A stretch of 64,000 nt of DNA from Litchfieldella xinjiangensis (GCF_000759345.1 NZ_JPZL01000004.1:248001-312000); one strand, 5' to 3'. Counted from the stretch's first letter, positions 9,100 through 18,872 are shown. Notes: generated by a model from the sequence alone, not told the origin. Numbers and translations: made by a program.

Positions 9100-10157
9100 T
9101 TTACTTCTCCTGTTCCCAGTCGTTCGCGCTGATAGCTGCCATCCTGCACTCGACGGCACCACTCTTGATTATCCAAGTACCAGCGCACCGTCTTGCGTAT
9201 GCCGGACTCGAAGGTTTCTTCGGGTCGCCAGGACAGGTCGCGCTCGATCTTCCCAGCGTCTATGGCATAGCGTAGGTCATGTCCGGGGCGGTCCGTCACG
9301 TATGTAACCAAGTCCGCGTAAGGCGAGTGCTCCGACGGGGACAGCTCATCAAGTAGTGAGCAAATCGTACGTACCACTTCGATATTCTGCTTCTCGTTGT
9401 GGCCGCCGATATTGTAGGTCTCCCCTACTTGCCCTTCTGTCACTACCTTGTGGAGCGCACGAGCGTGATCTTCAACGTAGAGCCAATCACGGATCTGCTC
9501 GCCCCTGCCATAGACAGGCAGCGACTTACCCTCCAGAGCATTCAGGATCATTAGCGGGATCAGCTTCTCCGGGAAATGATAGGGACCGTAGTTATTAGAG
9601 CAGTTGGTGATCAAGGTTGGCAGTCCATAGGTGCGCTGCCAGGCACGCACCAGGTGATCCGAACTCGCCTTGCTAGCCGAGTAAGGCGAGCTGGGCGCAT
9701 ACGAAGTATTCTCAGTAAAAAGCTCCCCAGGCCCTTCCAGGTCACCGTAAACCTCATCGGTTGAGATGTGATGGAAGCGAAAACCCAGGCGACGCTCTGG
9801 AGCCAATCCACTCCAGTAAGCGCGTGCTACTTCCAGCAGGGTGTAAGTCCCTACGATATTGGTCTGGATGAATTCTGCTGGGCCATCAATAGAGCGATCC
9901 ACGTGACTCTCAGCGGCCAAGTGCATCACTGCGTCAGGTTGGTGCTCAGCAAAAACCCGCTCAAGCTCAGCGCGATCGCAGATATCCACCTGCTCGAAGA
10001 CGTAGCGATCGCTGACACTTACCGCTGCCAATGACTCAAGATTGCCCGCGTAGGTGAGCTTGTCGACATTGATCACACAGTCATCGGTATTGGCAATGAT
10101 ATGACGAATCACGGCCGAGCCAATGAAGCCCGCGCCGCCGGTAATCAAAAGTTTCAT
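9096..10157 (-). CDS. rmlB: dTDP-glucose 4,6-dehydratase
   Basis: The 353-residue short-chain dehydrogenase converts dTDP-glucose to dTDP-4-keto-6-deoxyglucose. It has the NAD loop TGGAGFIGS at the N-terminus, the [15 protein letters not shown] stretch (about 80-94), the STDEVYGDL active-site region (about 131-139), the [14 protein letters not shown] motif with catalytic Tyr and Lys (about 157-170), and [14 protein letters not shown]. It is the first gene of rmlBDAC. The 462-base upstream region holds the likely promoter and two palindromes. Confidence 0.96.
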   Translation of the reverse strand: MKLLITGGAGFIGSAVIRHIIANTDDCVINVDKLTYAGNLESLAAVSVSDRYVFEQVDICDRAELERVFAEHQPDAVMHLAAESHVDRSIDGPAEFIQTNIVGTYTLLEVARAYWSGLAPERRLGFRFHHISTDEVYGDLEGPGELFTENTSYAPSSPYSASKASSDHLVRAWQRTYGLPTLITNCSNNYGPYHFPEKLIPLMILNALEGKSLPVYGRGEQIRDWLYVEDHARALHKVVTEGQVGETYNIGGHNEKQNIEVVRTICSLLDELSPSEHSPYADLVTYVTDRPGHDLRYAIDAGKIERDLSWRPEETFESGIRKTVRWYLDNQEWCRRVQDGSYQRERLGTGEVK

Positions 10158-10619
10158 AAGAGCTATTCTGTGTTCAAAGGAATGTGATCAAGGGAGGGAT
10201 GTTGACGGCATGGCCTAGCTCTGCATGCAGATTTTTCCCTGTAAAGAGGTCAGCTGAACTACGTCAGGTTGAAGAAAAACGCAGCGATACATAAGAAGTT
10301 TCATAAATAAGCGAGCGGAGCTTTTTAAGCAAGCTAAGGGAATTCAGTACTTTTGCAGGATTCGATGTTTCACCGATTCCTGGTAGAACTGCAGACCAGC
10401 AAAGCAAATTCACGACATTGTTAAAGTCAGCGCATCTGTTCGTTTAGCCTTGAGGTTGCAATTTTGCAAGATTAATCATTTCATGAAGAACCCTGCAAAA
10501 TTGCAGAGCGGCGCCGCAAAGCTGAAAAGCACGCCGAATCAAGGCACTGTTTTCTAACGGTATTTTCGATAAGTGGGGGGTTATCAAGAATCCCCTTACT
10601 TCCTCATGGATTTATCTAT
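10158..10619. other. rmlB upstream region
   Basis: This gap of 462 bases has no credible gene. It should contain the promoter for leftward transcription of rmlBDAC. The visible structure is a pair of TGCAA-N2-TTGCA palindromes at 10456-10469 and 10493-10506, plus a related half site TTTTGCAGG near 10351-10359. No JUMPstart/ops element was found on the minus strand. Confidence 0.55.
10456..10506. promoter_or_regulatory. Two tandem TGCAA-N2-TTGCA palindromes (putative operator)
   Basis: TTGCAA-TT-TTGCAA occupies 10456-10469 and CTGCAA-AA-TTGCAG occupies 10493-10506. Their centres are 37 bp apart, about three and a half helical turns. Both share the core TGCAA-N2-TTGCA. They lie about 300-350 bases upstream of rmlB and about 115-165 bases beyond the 3' end of the epimerase gene at 10620. 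This arrangement suits binding by a dimeric regulator. Which regulator, if any, is unknown. Confidence 0.4.
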
Positions 10620-11642
10620 TCAGTCCTGATAGAACTCGCGGAACCAAGCAACGAACTCGTCTACACCATCGCTCACTCTAGTATTGGGCTTATAACCCAC
10701 CGCCTGCTCCAGCGCCGTGCTATCCGCAAAAGTATCCGGCACATCGCCGGGTTGCAGGGGCAACAGGTCCATGATCGCCTTTCTGCCCAGACACGCTTCC
10801 AGCGCTTCGATGTAGGCGCGCAACTGGACCGGTTCGTTATTGCCAATATTGAAGATGCGATACGGGGCGTAGCTGCTGGCAGGGTCCGGGGTTTCGCTAC
10901 GCCAATTGGGATTGGGCGTTGCGATGTTATCGCTGGCACGGATAATGCCTTCCACGATGTCATCGACGTAAGTGAAGTCCCGGGTGTGGTTGCCGTGGTT
11001 GAAGACCGGGATCGATTCGCCTTTCAGGATCTTGTCGGTGAATTTGAACAGTGCCATGTCGGGCCGACCCCAGGGGCCGTAGACCGTGAAGAACCGCAAG
11101 CCAGTCGTGGGCAACGCAAACAGGTGGCTATAGCTGTGCGCCATCAGTTCATTGCTGCGCTTCGTGGCGGCGTAAAGCTGTAGCGGGTGGTCGACCCCGT
11201 GGTGCTCGCTGAAAGGCATTACGGTATTAGCACCGTACACACTGCTGGTACTTGCATAGGTCAGGTGCGGGGTCTGGCACGCCCGGCACCCTTCCAGAAT
11301 ATTGGTAAAGCCCACCACATTGCTTTGAATATAGGCGTGGGGGTTCTCCAGCGAGTAGCGTACGCCGGCCTGGGCCGCGAGGTGAATCACCCGATCAAAC
11401 TCATGCTCGAGAAAACACGCCATAACCTGTTGGCTATCGGCCAGGTCTTGGCGCAGAAAGAGATACTTGCTACCGGTGCGTACTGCGGTTTCCTGTAATA
11501 GCGCCAGCCGGGCTTCCTTCAGGCGAACGTTGTAGTAGTCGTTGACGTTATCGAATCCGACCACACTGTCGCCACGCTCTAGCAGGGTCTTGGCGACATG
11601 GAAGCCGATGAATCCGGCATTGCCGGTAACGAGTACTTTCAT
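10620..11642 (-). CDS. UDP-glucuronate 4-epimerase-like NAD-dependent epimerase (copy 1)
   Basis: This 340-residue extended SDR has TGNAGFIGF at residues 6-14, the [17 protein letters not shown] stretch typical of nucleotide-uronate epimerases (about 35-51), [18 protein letters not shown] (about 87-104), the STSSVYG active site and YAATKRSNE with catalytic Tyr/Lys (about 157-165), and [13 protein letters not shown]. It likely interconverts UDP-glucuronate and UDP-galacturonate, using the product of Ugd at 17022. A paralogue of equal length lies at 15581; by eye most residues match. It may also be a duplication with a slightly different substrate. Confidence 0.85.
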   Translation of the reverse strand: MKVLVTGNAGFIGFHVAKTLLERGDSVVGFDNVNDYYNVRLKEARLALLQETAVRTGSKYLFLRQDLADSQQVMACFLEHEFDRVIHLAAQAGVRYSLENPHAYIQSNVVGFTNILEGCRACQTPHLTYASTSSVYGANTVMPFSEHHGVDHPLQLYAATKRSNELMAHSYSHLFALPTTGLRFFTVYGPWGRPDMALFKFTDKILKGESIPVFNHGNHTRDFTYVDDIVEGIIRASDNIATPNPNWRSETPDPASSYAPYRIFNIGNNEPVQLRAYIEALEACLGRKAIMDLLPLQPGDVPDTFADSTALEQAVGYKPNTRVSDGVDEFVAWFREFYQD

Positions 11643-11670
11643 GTTCCTCTGCAGTGTCGTTGAAATAGTG

Positions 11671-13083
11671 TCAGGCTGTGGCGCCCAGGGTAACAGTCAA
11701 CGAGTGATCTGCCGTTTTTGCCCAGGCCAGTAGTTGCTTCTTCAGCGCCGCCTGGGCCGTCGCATCGCCATGTACCAGGCGAATGTCTTTGGGCGGTTGT
11801 CGCATGCGCCGCACGAAATTGAGCAGGTCGTTCTGGTCAGCATGGGCGGAATAGCCGCTTACGGTTTCTACTCGGGCGCGGATATCGATGCGCTGGCCAT
11901 CCAGCATGACCCAGCCGCCCCGCGGCCCATAGCGCTGAATGTCTCGCCCTGGGGTGCCTACCGCCTGGTAACCGGTGAACAGTACACAGTGGCGTTCGTC
12001 ACTCAGCATGCGCTTGAGGTAGTTGACTACCCTACCGCCACTCACCATGCCACTGGCGGCAATCACGACGGCCGGGCGTGCGCTCTTTACTAGATAATCG
12101 ACCGTGCGCTCATGGGCGGCATGGTCGTCTACGGTGTAGAGCGTCTCGAAGTTCAGGGGGTGGCGACCACTACGTAGCCGCTGGTGGGCTTCCTGGTCCC
12201 AGTAGGGCTTCAAGGTGCGATACACCTCGGTGAAGCGTGACGCCAAGGGCGAATCGACGATGATTTCCAGCTCGCCCCAGCGTGTGTCGCCTGCCTCATG
12301 CGCCAGGCCTTCCATCTCGTAGAGCAGCTCCTGGGTGCGGCCAATGCTGAATGCCGGAATGACTACGGTTCCGCCGTTTTCGAGCGCGCGTTCGATCGCG
12401 GCCTTGAGCCGATCACGCCGATGGCGGCGATCTTCATGCAGGCGATCGCCATAGGTGCTTTCCAGCACCAGCATGTCGGCCCGATAAGGCGACTTGGGTG
12501 CAGGTAGCAGCGGCGCGTAGGGTGCGCCCAGGTCGCCGGAAAAGACGATGCGTTGGCTACTGGCGTTGCTCTTGCCCACACGCTTTTCGAGCACATCCAC
12601 CTCGACATAGGCGGAACCGAGGATGTGCCCGGCCCGCTGTAGCCGCACCTTGATGCGGTGACGGTCATCGTCGATTACGCTGTGCCATTCGCCGTACTCG
12701 AGCGCTACCAGCCGGTCGTCGACTTCGGCCAGGAAGCGTTCGATCAGCGCCTTGTCTCGCGTGAAGCCGATCTTGAGTGCATCCTCGATTACCAATGGCA
12801 GCAGATGCTTGGAAGGCACCGAACACAGGATGGGGCCGCGGTAGCCTGCCGCCAGCAAGTAAGGCAAGCGGCCGATATGATCGATGTGAACGTGGGTGAC
12901 GACCAGCGCCAGCAAATCATCGATCGGAAAGCGTACCTGGTGCTGCTCCAGCGAATCCCGCTGGGTGGCGTCTTCGCCTTGGAACAGGCCGCAATCGATA
13001 AACAGCGCCCGGTCTTCACTGACCTGTAAGCGGTGGCAACTGCCTGTCACCCCTGCCGCCCCACCATGATGGATGATGTTCAC
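11671..13083 (-). CDS. Beta-CASP metallo-beta-lactamase-fold hydrolase (CPSF73/Int11-like)
   Basis: The 470-residue protein has the zinc motif THVHIDH (His64, His66, Asp68, His69), the third-ligand AGHILGSA (about 153-160) and FSGDLG (about 181-186). The beta-CASP features [15 protein letters not shown] and the C-terminal SGYSAHADQ also belong to RNA-processing nucleases of the CPSF73/RNase J superfamily. Bacterial members are mostly annotated as putative RNA exo/endonucleases without known targets. It starts at a GTG overlapping the stop of the DUF2235 gene by 4 bases (GTGA), so the two are coupled. A role in polysaccharide synthesis is not obvious. Confidence 0.85.
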   Translation of the reverse strand: MNIIHHGGAAGVTGSCHRLQVSEDRALFIDCGLFQGEDATQRDSLEQHQVRFPIDDLLALVVTHVHIDHIGRLPYLLAAGYRGPILCSVPSKHLLPLVIEDALKIGFTRDKALIERFLAEVDDRLVALEYGEWHSVIDDDRHRIKVRLQRAGHILGSAYVEVDVLEKRVGKSNASSQRIVFSGDLGAPYAPLLPAPKSPYRADMLVLESTYGDRLHEDRRHRRDRLKAAIERALENGGTVVIPAFSIGRTQELLYEMEGLAHEAGDTRWGELEIIVDSPLASRFTEVYRTLKPYWDQEAHQRLRSGRHPLNFETLYTVDDHAAHERTVDYLVKSARPAVVIAASGMVSGGRVVNYLKRMLSDERHCVLFTGYQAVGTPGRDIQRYGPRGGWVMLDGQRIDIRARVETVSGYSAHADQNDLLNFVRRMRQPPKDIRLVHGDATAQAALKKQLLAWAKTADHSLTVTLGATA

Positions 13084-14186
13084 GAGGCGCGGCTCGCTGT
13101 GGCCTGCTCAGGCTCTGTCGCTTCGGTACTTTCAGTCTTACCAGTTTTTTCGGTACTTGACTGCGTGCCAAGCGAGGCCGATAGCGGCTCGGTGGCCGTA
13201 TGGCGTGGCACGGTAATGTAGCGCTCCGGAAGTGCATCAGGCTGGTACTGGCTGTAGCGCGCCATGCGCTGCTTCACACTGCGATGCACCAGACTGTGCT
13301 CCGGTACATGGCGGGGGCGCGGCCCCAGGTGCAGCCACTTGAGCATGCGGCCGCTCACGGTGTTCAACGAATCGTGCAATGTTCCGGCCGGATTGGGTGG
13401 CTGCTCTATTTCGGCGTCCGCCCGTATCCGCAGGCCATGCACCTGGGCGTGGGTCAACATCCATTGCAGGCTGATCTCGGCCAGCCCGCGGTTTGGGTAT
13501 CCCCCACCCACATCGGAGTGGGCGCCGGCAAACCAGACTTGTTCGATGGTCTGCTGATCGTTCTTGAGGGTTTCATCCCAGGGCAGCGGTTCGAACTTGG
13601 GTCGTCGCTCATCGATGGCCAGCGCATGAAAGCCATGGCTGACCTCGTCGCTCAGCTTGGCATTGAAGAACCATTTACGGGAGTAGAGATAGCCCAACGA
13701 TTCGACGGTATCCCACACGCCCAGAAAATGAACCGGGCAAGGCCGGCTGTAGAGGCTCTTGTAGGTCGCCGCTTCGGCGTCATTGCCCTTGGTCAGGTAG
13801 AGCTGGGTGGCCTCGGCCACTAACCCTTCGGCATCCCGCCTTAGTAGCCCGCACTTGTTAAGCATGCCGGAAAGGCAGCGCACGGCGTAGGCGCCACGAC
13901 TGAAACCGAACAGGAATACCCGATCGCCCGGTTGGTAATGCTCCAGCAAGAAACGATAGCCATGCTCGATGTTCTGGGCGATGCCGTAGCCGAACAACTT
14001 ACCCAGGGTGATACCGACACGCTCGCCCCAGCGCCCGGGGGCGGGAAAGGTGCCCACGCCGGGCTCGTAGTGCACCCGTTGGTTTTCGTCTTTCTGTAAG
14101 CGTACCGCGAGGTGAGCGACATTGGTTTTGATGGCACCACAATCATTGGCGGTGCCGTCACAGCACACGATCAAGTTGCGTTTCAC
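13080..14186 (-). CDS. DUF2235 alpha/beta-hydrolase (Tle1-like domain)
   Basis: This 368-residue protein begins IVCCDGTANDCG, the N-terminal strand and Asp-Gly-Thr of DUF2235. A nucleophile elbow GFSRGAY follows with Ser97, then AGAHSDVGGGYP (about 223-234), typical of this family, whose best-known members are type VI secretion phospholipases (Tle1). There is no signal peptide and no VgrG/PAAR/immunity neighbour, so an effector role is not supported here. Many such genes are housekeeping-like cytosolic hydrolases of unknown substrate. The C-terminal 30 residues are Ser/Thr/Glu-rich. It is coupled to the beta-CASP gene by a 4-base overlap. Confidence 0.8.
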   Translation of the reverse strand: MKRNLIVCCDGTANDCGAIKTNVAHLAVRLQKDENQRVHYEPGVGTFPAPGRWGERVGITLGKLFGYGIAQNIEHGYRFLLEHYQPGDRVFLFGFSRGAYAVRCLSGMLNKCGLLRRDAEGLVAEATQLYLTKGNDAEAATYKSLYSRPCPVHFLGVWDTVESLGYLYSRKWFFNAKLSDEVSHGFHALAIDERRPKFEPLPWDETLKNDQQTIEQVWFAGAHSDVGGGYPNRGLAEISLQWMLTHAQVHGLRIRADAEIEQPPNPAGTLHDSLNTVSGRMLKWLHLGPRPRHVPEHSLVHRSVKQRMARYSQYQPDALPERYITVPRHTATEPLSASLGTQSSTEKTGKTESTEATEPEQATASRAS

Positions 14187-14275
14187 GAGAGAGCGTCCCT
14201 GCTTTCTTCTTTTTTACAGCGTTTTAACGTACCGCTTTTTGCTATTCCGCCGTGTTCTTTATCGATTCCACCGTG

Positions 14276-15061
14276 TTAACGGTCCTCTTTGAGGCTACTT
14301 CTTACCAGCGTGGCGAATTGCAACAGAAACACGCCGATCATGGCCAGCATGCCACCCAGTACGATACCCAGCGCCAGAACTAACTTGCGACTGGTGCCGG
14401 TGGGTTGCAGGCTTTGCACCGCCACCTGACTTATTTCTCCCTCCGTCAGATCGGCCAAGTCCGCCTCAATCTCCGAAATGCGCGTGGTATAGGTTGCGAT
14501 CAGTTCGGCAGCGCTGGCACTTTCAGAACCTTGTACGGCGTCGAGCGCTTGCCGATTTCGCTCGAGCTGCTGTTCTAGTGTCCCACGGCGACGTTCGACC
14601 AGCCGCTGCTGCCCTTGGCTAATCTGCTCTACAAGGCGCTGGTGAAGCGTTTCCACTTCCCCCGCATCGCTCTCTTCCGCTTCACTGGAAATCGAGATCA
14701 GCAGCGTATCTTCGGGATTACTGACGTTGACTTCGAAAGGCAGCGATTCCCACCCTTGCTCGGCATACATCTCACGCGTCAACGGGCCTAGATAAAGGTT
14801 GCGTGCTTTGGCCACCAACGCGGTTGGCGCTTCAAGAGGCACGCCGGGTTCACTTTCTGCTGCGTTGTAGATCGAAACGTACTGGTAGGTACGCGGCATC
14901 ATCAACGCATAGGCAAGCGCGGCGCCCACAACGAGTATGAAGATAACGGCCATGGCCTTCCAGCGGCGCACCAGGATCTTGGCCAAATCGACCAGGGAGA
15001 TCTCATCATCGGAATAATCGGGCCGGTGTGCTGGGGTGGTATGTGATGGGGGTTGGGTCAT
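14276..15061 (-). CDS. Wzz-type polysaccharide chain-length determinant
   Basis: The 261-residue protein has the polysaccharide co-polymerase layout: a short cytoplasmic lead with DDEISLVDLAKILVRRWK (about 18-35), a first membrane helix (about 38-56), a periplasmic domain with a Gln/Arg/Glu-rich coiled coil (about 130-205), and a second helix (about 228-250) preceded by the family's proline region (LQPTGTSRK, with fewer prolines than usual). It should set modal chain length of the polymer made by the Wzy-like protein. It lies between DUF2235 and the second epimerase, apparently with its own upstream region. Confidence 0.85.
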   Translation of the reverse strand: MTQPPSHTTPAHRPDYSDDEISLVDLAKILVRRWKAMAVIFILVVGAALAYALMMPRTYQYVSIYNAAESEPGVPLEAPTALVAKARNLYLGPLTREMYAEQGWESLPFEVNVSNPEDTLLISISSEAEESDAGEVETLHQRLVEQISQGQQRLVERRRGTLEQQLERNRQALDAVQGSESASAAELIATYTTRISEIEADLADLTEGEISQVAVQSLQPTGTSRKLVLALGIVLGGMLAMIGVFLLQFATLVRSSLKEDR

Positions 15062-15580
15062 TTATCTTTCCTGTTCGGCTTGCGGGCACGCTACCGCCCG
15101 GAGATTGTTCCGGGCGATTCTCAGGCCCTTGCCATGGTCCTATGGCAAATAGCTTGCTCCCCTCGCCTTCGTTGACCTCCATGGCCAACATGCAGAGGGA
15201 AGCACACCACTATGATCGTCTACTGCACAGGGCGTTCATTCTAAAGAACCCGCCCCTTACGCTCTAGCTTATCCGCGTAGGTTTTTCGTGTGGGAGTGGT
15301 CGCTGGTTAGCGACATGACGACACTTGCCTCAGGGACATGCAACGCCGGGCACGGTATATAATAACTTTTATTTTTCATTGCCTTACCCACAAAAAAGCG
15401 CGGCTGGCGGGCCGCGCTGATGCGAATTGTAACCTTAACGACTGAGAGAGCCAAACCAAACTTAGCTTAAGATAGGCATAACGTACTGTAACTTGGCGAA
15501 AGGGTCATTAGCTGGCCAAGTTCGGTATTGGCTATGGGCGATTAACACAACCGCAACAAATAAGAATGCGAATATTTCGC
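15062..15580. other. Intergenic region upstream of wzz-like gene
   Basis: This 519-base gap contains a leftward terminator at 15392-15418 serving the second epimerase gene, and beyond it about 330 bases that should hold the promoter of the wzz-like gene. Short open frames here have no ribosome-binding sites or recognisable content and are not called. Confidence 0.5.
15392..15418 (-). terminator. Rho-independent terminator after epimerase copy 2
   Basis: On the minus strand an 8-bp perfect stem (AGCGCGGC / GCCGCGCT, 15397-15404 with 15411-15418) with a 6-base loop is followed by six T residues. It faces leftward and lies about 165 bases past the stop of the epimerase at 15581. Confidence 0.8.
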
Positions 15581-16603
15581 TTAACTGCAATAGAAATCTC
15601 GATACCAGGCAACGAAGCGGGCCACGCCCTCTTCGACCTGGGTGTTGGGGTGGTAACCCACGGCGCGTTCCAGTGCGGTGCTGTCGGCGAAGGTGTCCGG
15701 TACATCGCCGGGCTGCATGGGCAACAGATCCATGATCGCCCGCTTGTCGAGACAGGCTTCCAGCGCTTCGATATAGGCCTTGAGCTTGATGGGGTCGTTA
15801 TTGCCGATGTTGAACAGCCGGTACGGGGCATCGCTGCTGGCGGGATCGGGGGCACTGCTGTTCCAGCTCGGGTCGGCTTGGGCGATGCTATCGCTGGCAC
15901 GCAGAATGCCTTCGACGATGTCATCGATGTAGGTGAAATCGCGTGTATGGTTGCCCTGGTTGAAGACGGGGATCGGCTCGCCTTTGAGAATCTTGTCGGT
16001 GAACTTGAACAGCGCCATGTCCGGCCGGCCCCAGGGGCCGTAAACGGTGAAAAAGCGCAACCCGGTGGTGGGCAATCGAAACAGATGGCTGTAGCTATGC
16101 GCCATCAATTCGTTGGCGCGCTTGGTGGCGGCGTAGAACTGCAGGGGGTGGTCGACCCCATGGTGCTCGCTGAATGGCATGGTGGTGTTCGCACCGTACA
16201 CGCTACTGGTGCTGGCATAGGTCAGGTGCGGCACGCTTGCCATGCGGCAGCCTTCGAGTATGTGCGTAAAGCCCACCACATTGCTCTGCACGTAGGCGGT
16301 GGGGTTTTCCAGCGAATAGCGCACCCCGGCCTGGGCGGCCAGATGGATGACGCGATCGAAGCGGTGCTCGGCAAAGCAGTCTTCAACGGCTTGGCGGTCG
16401 GCCAGGTCCTGGCGATGGAAGTGGTATTCGCTGCCGGTGAGTTCGGCCGTTTTGTGCAGGATGCCCAGGCGGGCTTCCTTGAGTGCGACATCGTAGTAGT
16501 CGTTGACGTTATCGAAGCCGACTACGCTGTCGCCGCGCTCGAGAAGCCGCTTGGCAGTGTGGAAGCCGATGAACCCGGCATTACCGGTGACGAGGATTTT
16601 CAT
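15581..16603 (-). CDS. UDP-glucuronate 4-epimerase-like NAD-dependent epimerase (copy 2)
   Basis: This 340-residue paralogue of the enzyme at 10620 has [26 protein letters not shown], the STSSVYG active site, YAATKRANE and [13 protein letters not shown]. The substrate should be UDP-glucuronate from Ugd. It is followed by a terminator at 15392-15418 and preceded by a block of dispersed repeats separating it from ugd. Differences from copy 1 are scattered mainly in surface segments (about residues 45-75 and 225-250), suggesting divergence after duplication and not gene conversion. Which copy belongs to the polysaccharide locus cannot be told from sequence. Confidence 0.87.
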   Translation of the reverse strand: MKILVTGNAGFIGFHTAKRLLERGDSVVGFDNVNDYYDVALKEARLGILHKTAELTGSEYHFHRQDLADRQAVEDCFAEHRFDRVIHLAAQAGVRYSLENPTAYVQSNVVGFTHILEGCRMASVPHLTYASTSSVYGANTTMPFSEHHGVDHPLQFYAATKRANELMAHSYSHLFRLPTTGLRFFTVYGPWGRPDMALFKFTDKILKGEPIPVFNQGNHTRDFTYIDDIVEGILRASDSIAQADPSWNSSAPDPASSDAPYRLFNIGNNDPIKLKAYIEALEACLDKRAIMDLLPMQPGDVPDTFADSTALERAVGYHPNTQVEEGVARFVAWYRDFYCS

Positions 16604-16698
16604 GGTGGCGTGACGCCCAACACAGGGAGGGCCGGAGTGAGGTCAGAATGTCGGCATTTCATGGGTGATTCCCTGGTTGGTGAAATTTGTTGGGGTTT

Positions 16699-17012
16699 GT
16701 AGGAGCGCAGCTGCGCGATTGATGAGTCTTCAGGCCTGCCAACCCCTCGCGCAGAAGATCTGCGCTCCTACCAAACCCACCTTTTTTGCAGCCTCAGTGT
16801 AGGAGCGCAGCTAGCTGCGCGATTGATGAGTCTGCTGGCCTGCCAACCCCTCGCGCAGAAGATCTGCGCTCCTACAACCCCATACGTAGCCTGCTAGGCT
16901 GCGCTCCTACAAGAAACCCTTCGTAGCTTGCTGGGGTCGGGTTGAACCCCTCGCGCAGTATCTTCGCTCCTACAAGAACCCCTACGTAGCTTGCTGGGCT
17001 GCGCTCCTACAA
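16699..17012. repeat. Cluster of GTAGGAGCGCAG-type palindromic repeats
   Basis: Two near-identical units about 75 bp long (16699-16771 and 16799-16875) begin GTAGGAGCGCAG and end with the inverse CTGCGCTCCTA, enclosing GATTGATGAGTCT and CCTCGCGCAGAAGATC. Three shorter derivatives follow, each centred on GCTGCGCTCCTACAA (about 16897-16912, 16962-16976, 16997-17012) and preceded by CGTAGC-TGCT. Each unit can fold into a long hairpin. This block fills most of the 418-base gap between ugd and the epimerase. Confidence 0.85.
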
Positions 17013-17021
17013 AACCCTTTT

Positions 17022-18350
17022 TCAGCTAGGGCGGCCGACCGAGTAGTATGTGAAGCCTTTGCGGGCCATGCGCTTGGGATCGAACATGTTGCGGCCGTCG
17101 AAGATGGTCGGTTCGCTCAGGCAGCGCTGAATCAGGTCGAAGTCCGGGGCGCGGAAGCTTTGCCATTCGGTGACGATGGCGAGTACGTCGGCGCCTTTCA
17201 GAGCCGCTTCCTTGGTGCCGCTTAGCGTGAGTTCGTCACGGTCGCCGTAGAGTCGCTGGGCTTCTTCCATGGCTTCGGGGTCGAACGCCTGGACCTTCGC
17301 GCCGGCGTCCCACAATGCTTCCATCAATACGCGGCTGGGCGCTTCGCGCATATCGTCGGTATTGGGCTTGAAGGCCAAGCCCCAGATGGCCACGGTCTTG
17401 CCGGCCAGGTCGCCGTCGAAGTGCGCGTGAATCTTCTGGAACAGGGTGGTCTTCTGGGCGTAGTTGCGCGCCTCGACCGCCTTGAGCACCTTGGCGTCGA
17501 AATCGATGGTGTCGGCCGCGCGGATCAGGGCTTGCACGTCCTTGGGGAAACAGGAGCCGCCGTAGCCGATACCCGGATAGATGAAGTGATAGCCGATACG
17601 CGGGTCGCTGCCGATGCCCTGACGCACCATTTCGATATCGGCGCCCAGGCGTTCGGCCAGGCTGGCGATCTCGTTCATGAAGCTGATCTTGGTGGCCAGC
17701 ATGCAGTTGGCAGCGTACTTGGTCAGCTCGGCGCTCTTGACGTCCATGACCAGGATCTTGTCCCGGTTACGGTTGAACGGCGCGTAGAGCTCGCGCATCA
17801 CTTCTTCGGTGTCCCGGCTCTCGGTGCCGATGATGATGCGATCGGGCTTCTGGCAATCGGCCACGGCCGAGCCTTCCTTGAGGAATTCGGGATTGGAGAC
17901 CACATCGAACGTGAGGTCGTCCCGCTCACGCCGCGCCAGCACCTCGCTGATCTTGGCGCGTACCTTATCGGCAGTCCCCACCGGCACGGTGGACTTGTCG
18001 ATGACGATGCGATGCCCTTCCATGTGCTGGGCAATGGTTTCGGCCACCGCGAGTACGTACTTGAGATCGGCGGAGCCATCCTCGTCGGGCGGTGTGCCCA
18101 CGGCGATGTACTGCACCTCGCCATGCTTCACCGCAGCTTCGGCATCGGTAGTGAATACCAGGCGACCCGCCGCGTAGTTTTCCTTGACCAACGGTTCCAG
18201 GCCCGGCTCGTAGATGGGAATGTCACCCTGCTTCAGCCGTTCCACCTTGGCTTCATCAACATCCACACAGACGACCTGATGGCCCACATCGGCCAAGATG
18301 GTGCCCTGGACGAGGCCGACATAGCCGGTGCCGAATACCGTAACGTTCAT
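17022..18350 (-). CDS. ugd: UDP-glucose 6-dehydrogenase
   Basis: The 442-residue enzyme oxidises UDP-glucose to UDP-glucuronate with two NAD+. It has the N-terminal Rossmann motif [10 protein letters not shown] (7-16), [14 protein letters not shown] (83-96), SNPEFLKEG (152-160) and the catalytic Cys267 in YGGSCFPKD. The C-terminal UDP-binding domain includes [17 protein letters not shown]. The length is standard. It supplies both downstream epimerases. A separate small gene upstream ends in its own terminator (18525-18551), so ugd is probably transcribed from a promoter in 18351-18525. Confidence 0.96.
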   Translation of the reverse strand: MNVTVFGTGYVGLVQGTILADVGHQVVCVDVDEAKVERLKQGDIPIYEPGLEPLVKENYAAGRLVFTTDAEAAVKHGEVQYIAVGTPPDEDGSADLKYVLAVAETIAQHMEGHRIVIDKSTVPVGTADKVRAKISEVLARRERDDLTFDVVSNPEFLKEGSAVADCQKPDRIIIGTESRDTEEVMRELYAPFNRNRDKILVMDVKSAELTKYAANCMLATKISFMNEIASLAERLGADIEMVRQGIGSDPRIGYHFIYPGIGYGGSCFPKDVQALIRAADTIDFDAKVLKAVEARNYAQKTTLFQKIHAHFDGDLAGKTVAIWGLAFKPNTDDMREAPSRVLMEALWDAGAKVQAFDPEAMEEAQRLYGDRDELTLSGTKEAALKGADVLAIVTEWQSFRAPDFDLIQRCLSEPTIFDGRNMFDPKRMARKGFTYYSVGRPS

Positions 18351-18524
18351 TAAGAGTCCTTTTCGTGTGCTGTCCTGTCAAACAGGGGCTAACGTTCAAA
18401 AGATGAATGTGACCAAGTGTAGCGAATTGAAAAACAAATACCCTCCTGATTGGTATCAGGATGAGGAGCATTATAAGGGGCAGACAAAGGACGGGGCAGC
18501 TAATACCGAGGGTTGAGCTGGCAC

Positions 18525-18551
18525 AAAAAAGCGCGGCCGATAGGCCGCGCT
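18525..18551 (-). terminator. Rho-independent terminator after the 28-residue membrane protein gene
   Basis: AGCGCGGCC (18530-18538) pairs perfectly with GGCCGCGCT (18543-18551) around a GATA loop. On the minus strand the stem is followed by six T residues (18525-18530). It closes the tiny transcription unit at 18577-18663. Confidence 0.85.
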
Positions 18552-18576
18552 ACTTGCGCTCGTTAACCGAATGTAA

Positions 18577-18663
18577 TCAGAAAATCAGCATCAACAGGCC
18601 GATTACCACGAGTAAGCCGATAAGAAAGATGATGCCTGCGGTACTGGCGAGAAACTTGAGCAT
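18577..18663 (-). CDS. Small single-pass membrane protein, 28 residues
   Basis: An ATG at 18663 preceded by a textbook AAGGAGG (5-base spacing) opens a 28-codon frame ending TGA at 18577. After a short MLKFLASTA start the peptide is almost entirely Ile, Leu, Val, Gly, Phe and Met, with no charged residue beyond Lys3, so it should form one membrane helix. A strong terminator starts about 25 bases after the stop, so this is a complete monocistronic unit. I do not recognise a named family. Small hydrophobic proteins of this kind often modulate membrane enzymes or respond to stress. The unit could alternatively be a leader peptide, but the terminator separates it from ugd. Confidence 0.72.
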   Translation of the reverse strand: MLKFLASTAGIIFLIGLLVVIGLLMLIF

Positions 18664-18872
18664 GTTGCCTCCTTGCTTGGATGCGTGGGATTCATTCGTC
18701 CGTGAAGCTAATTGGACCGGTCACTCTGCCTCACCAACGCCCTTTATGACGTCAGCCATAGGGTGAACGTCTTTGCTCGATGAGTTCAAGGTAGGCAGAG
18801 GCCGGCAGTGCAAGCAAGCGAGCCGCGCGCTTGGCAACATTTCTTAGCGGGTGGGTTACGGTTGGCAAAATG

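Noticed and set aside
13080-14186. Type VI secretion effector (Tle1) interpretation of the DUF2235 gene
   Set aside because: No VgrG, PAAR, Hcp, adaptor or immunity gene is nearby and the neighbours are polysaccharide genes.
15028-15267. Short plus-strand frames upstream of the wzz-like gene
   Set aside because: No ribosome-binding site, odd composition and overlap with the wzz-like gene start; nothing recognisable.
16699-17012. Possible CRISPR array
   Set aside because: The units are palindromic, unevenly spaced and lack unique spacers of constant length; they fit a REP-like family better.
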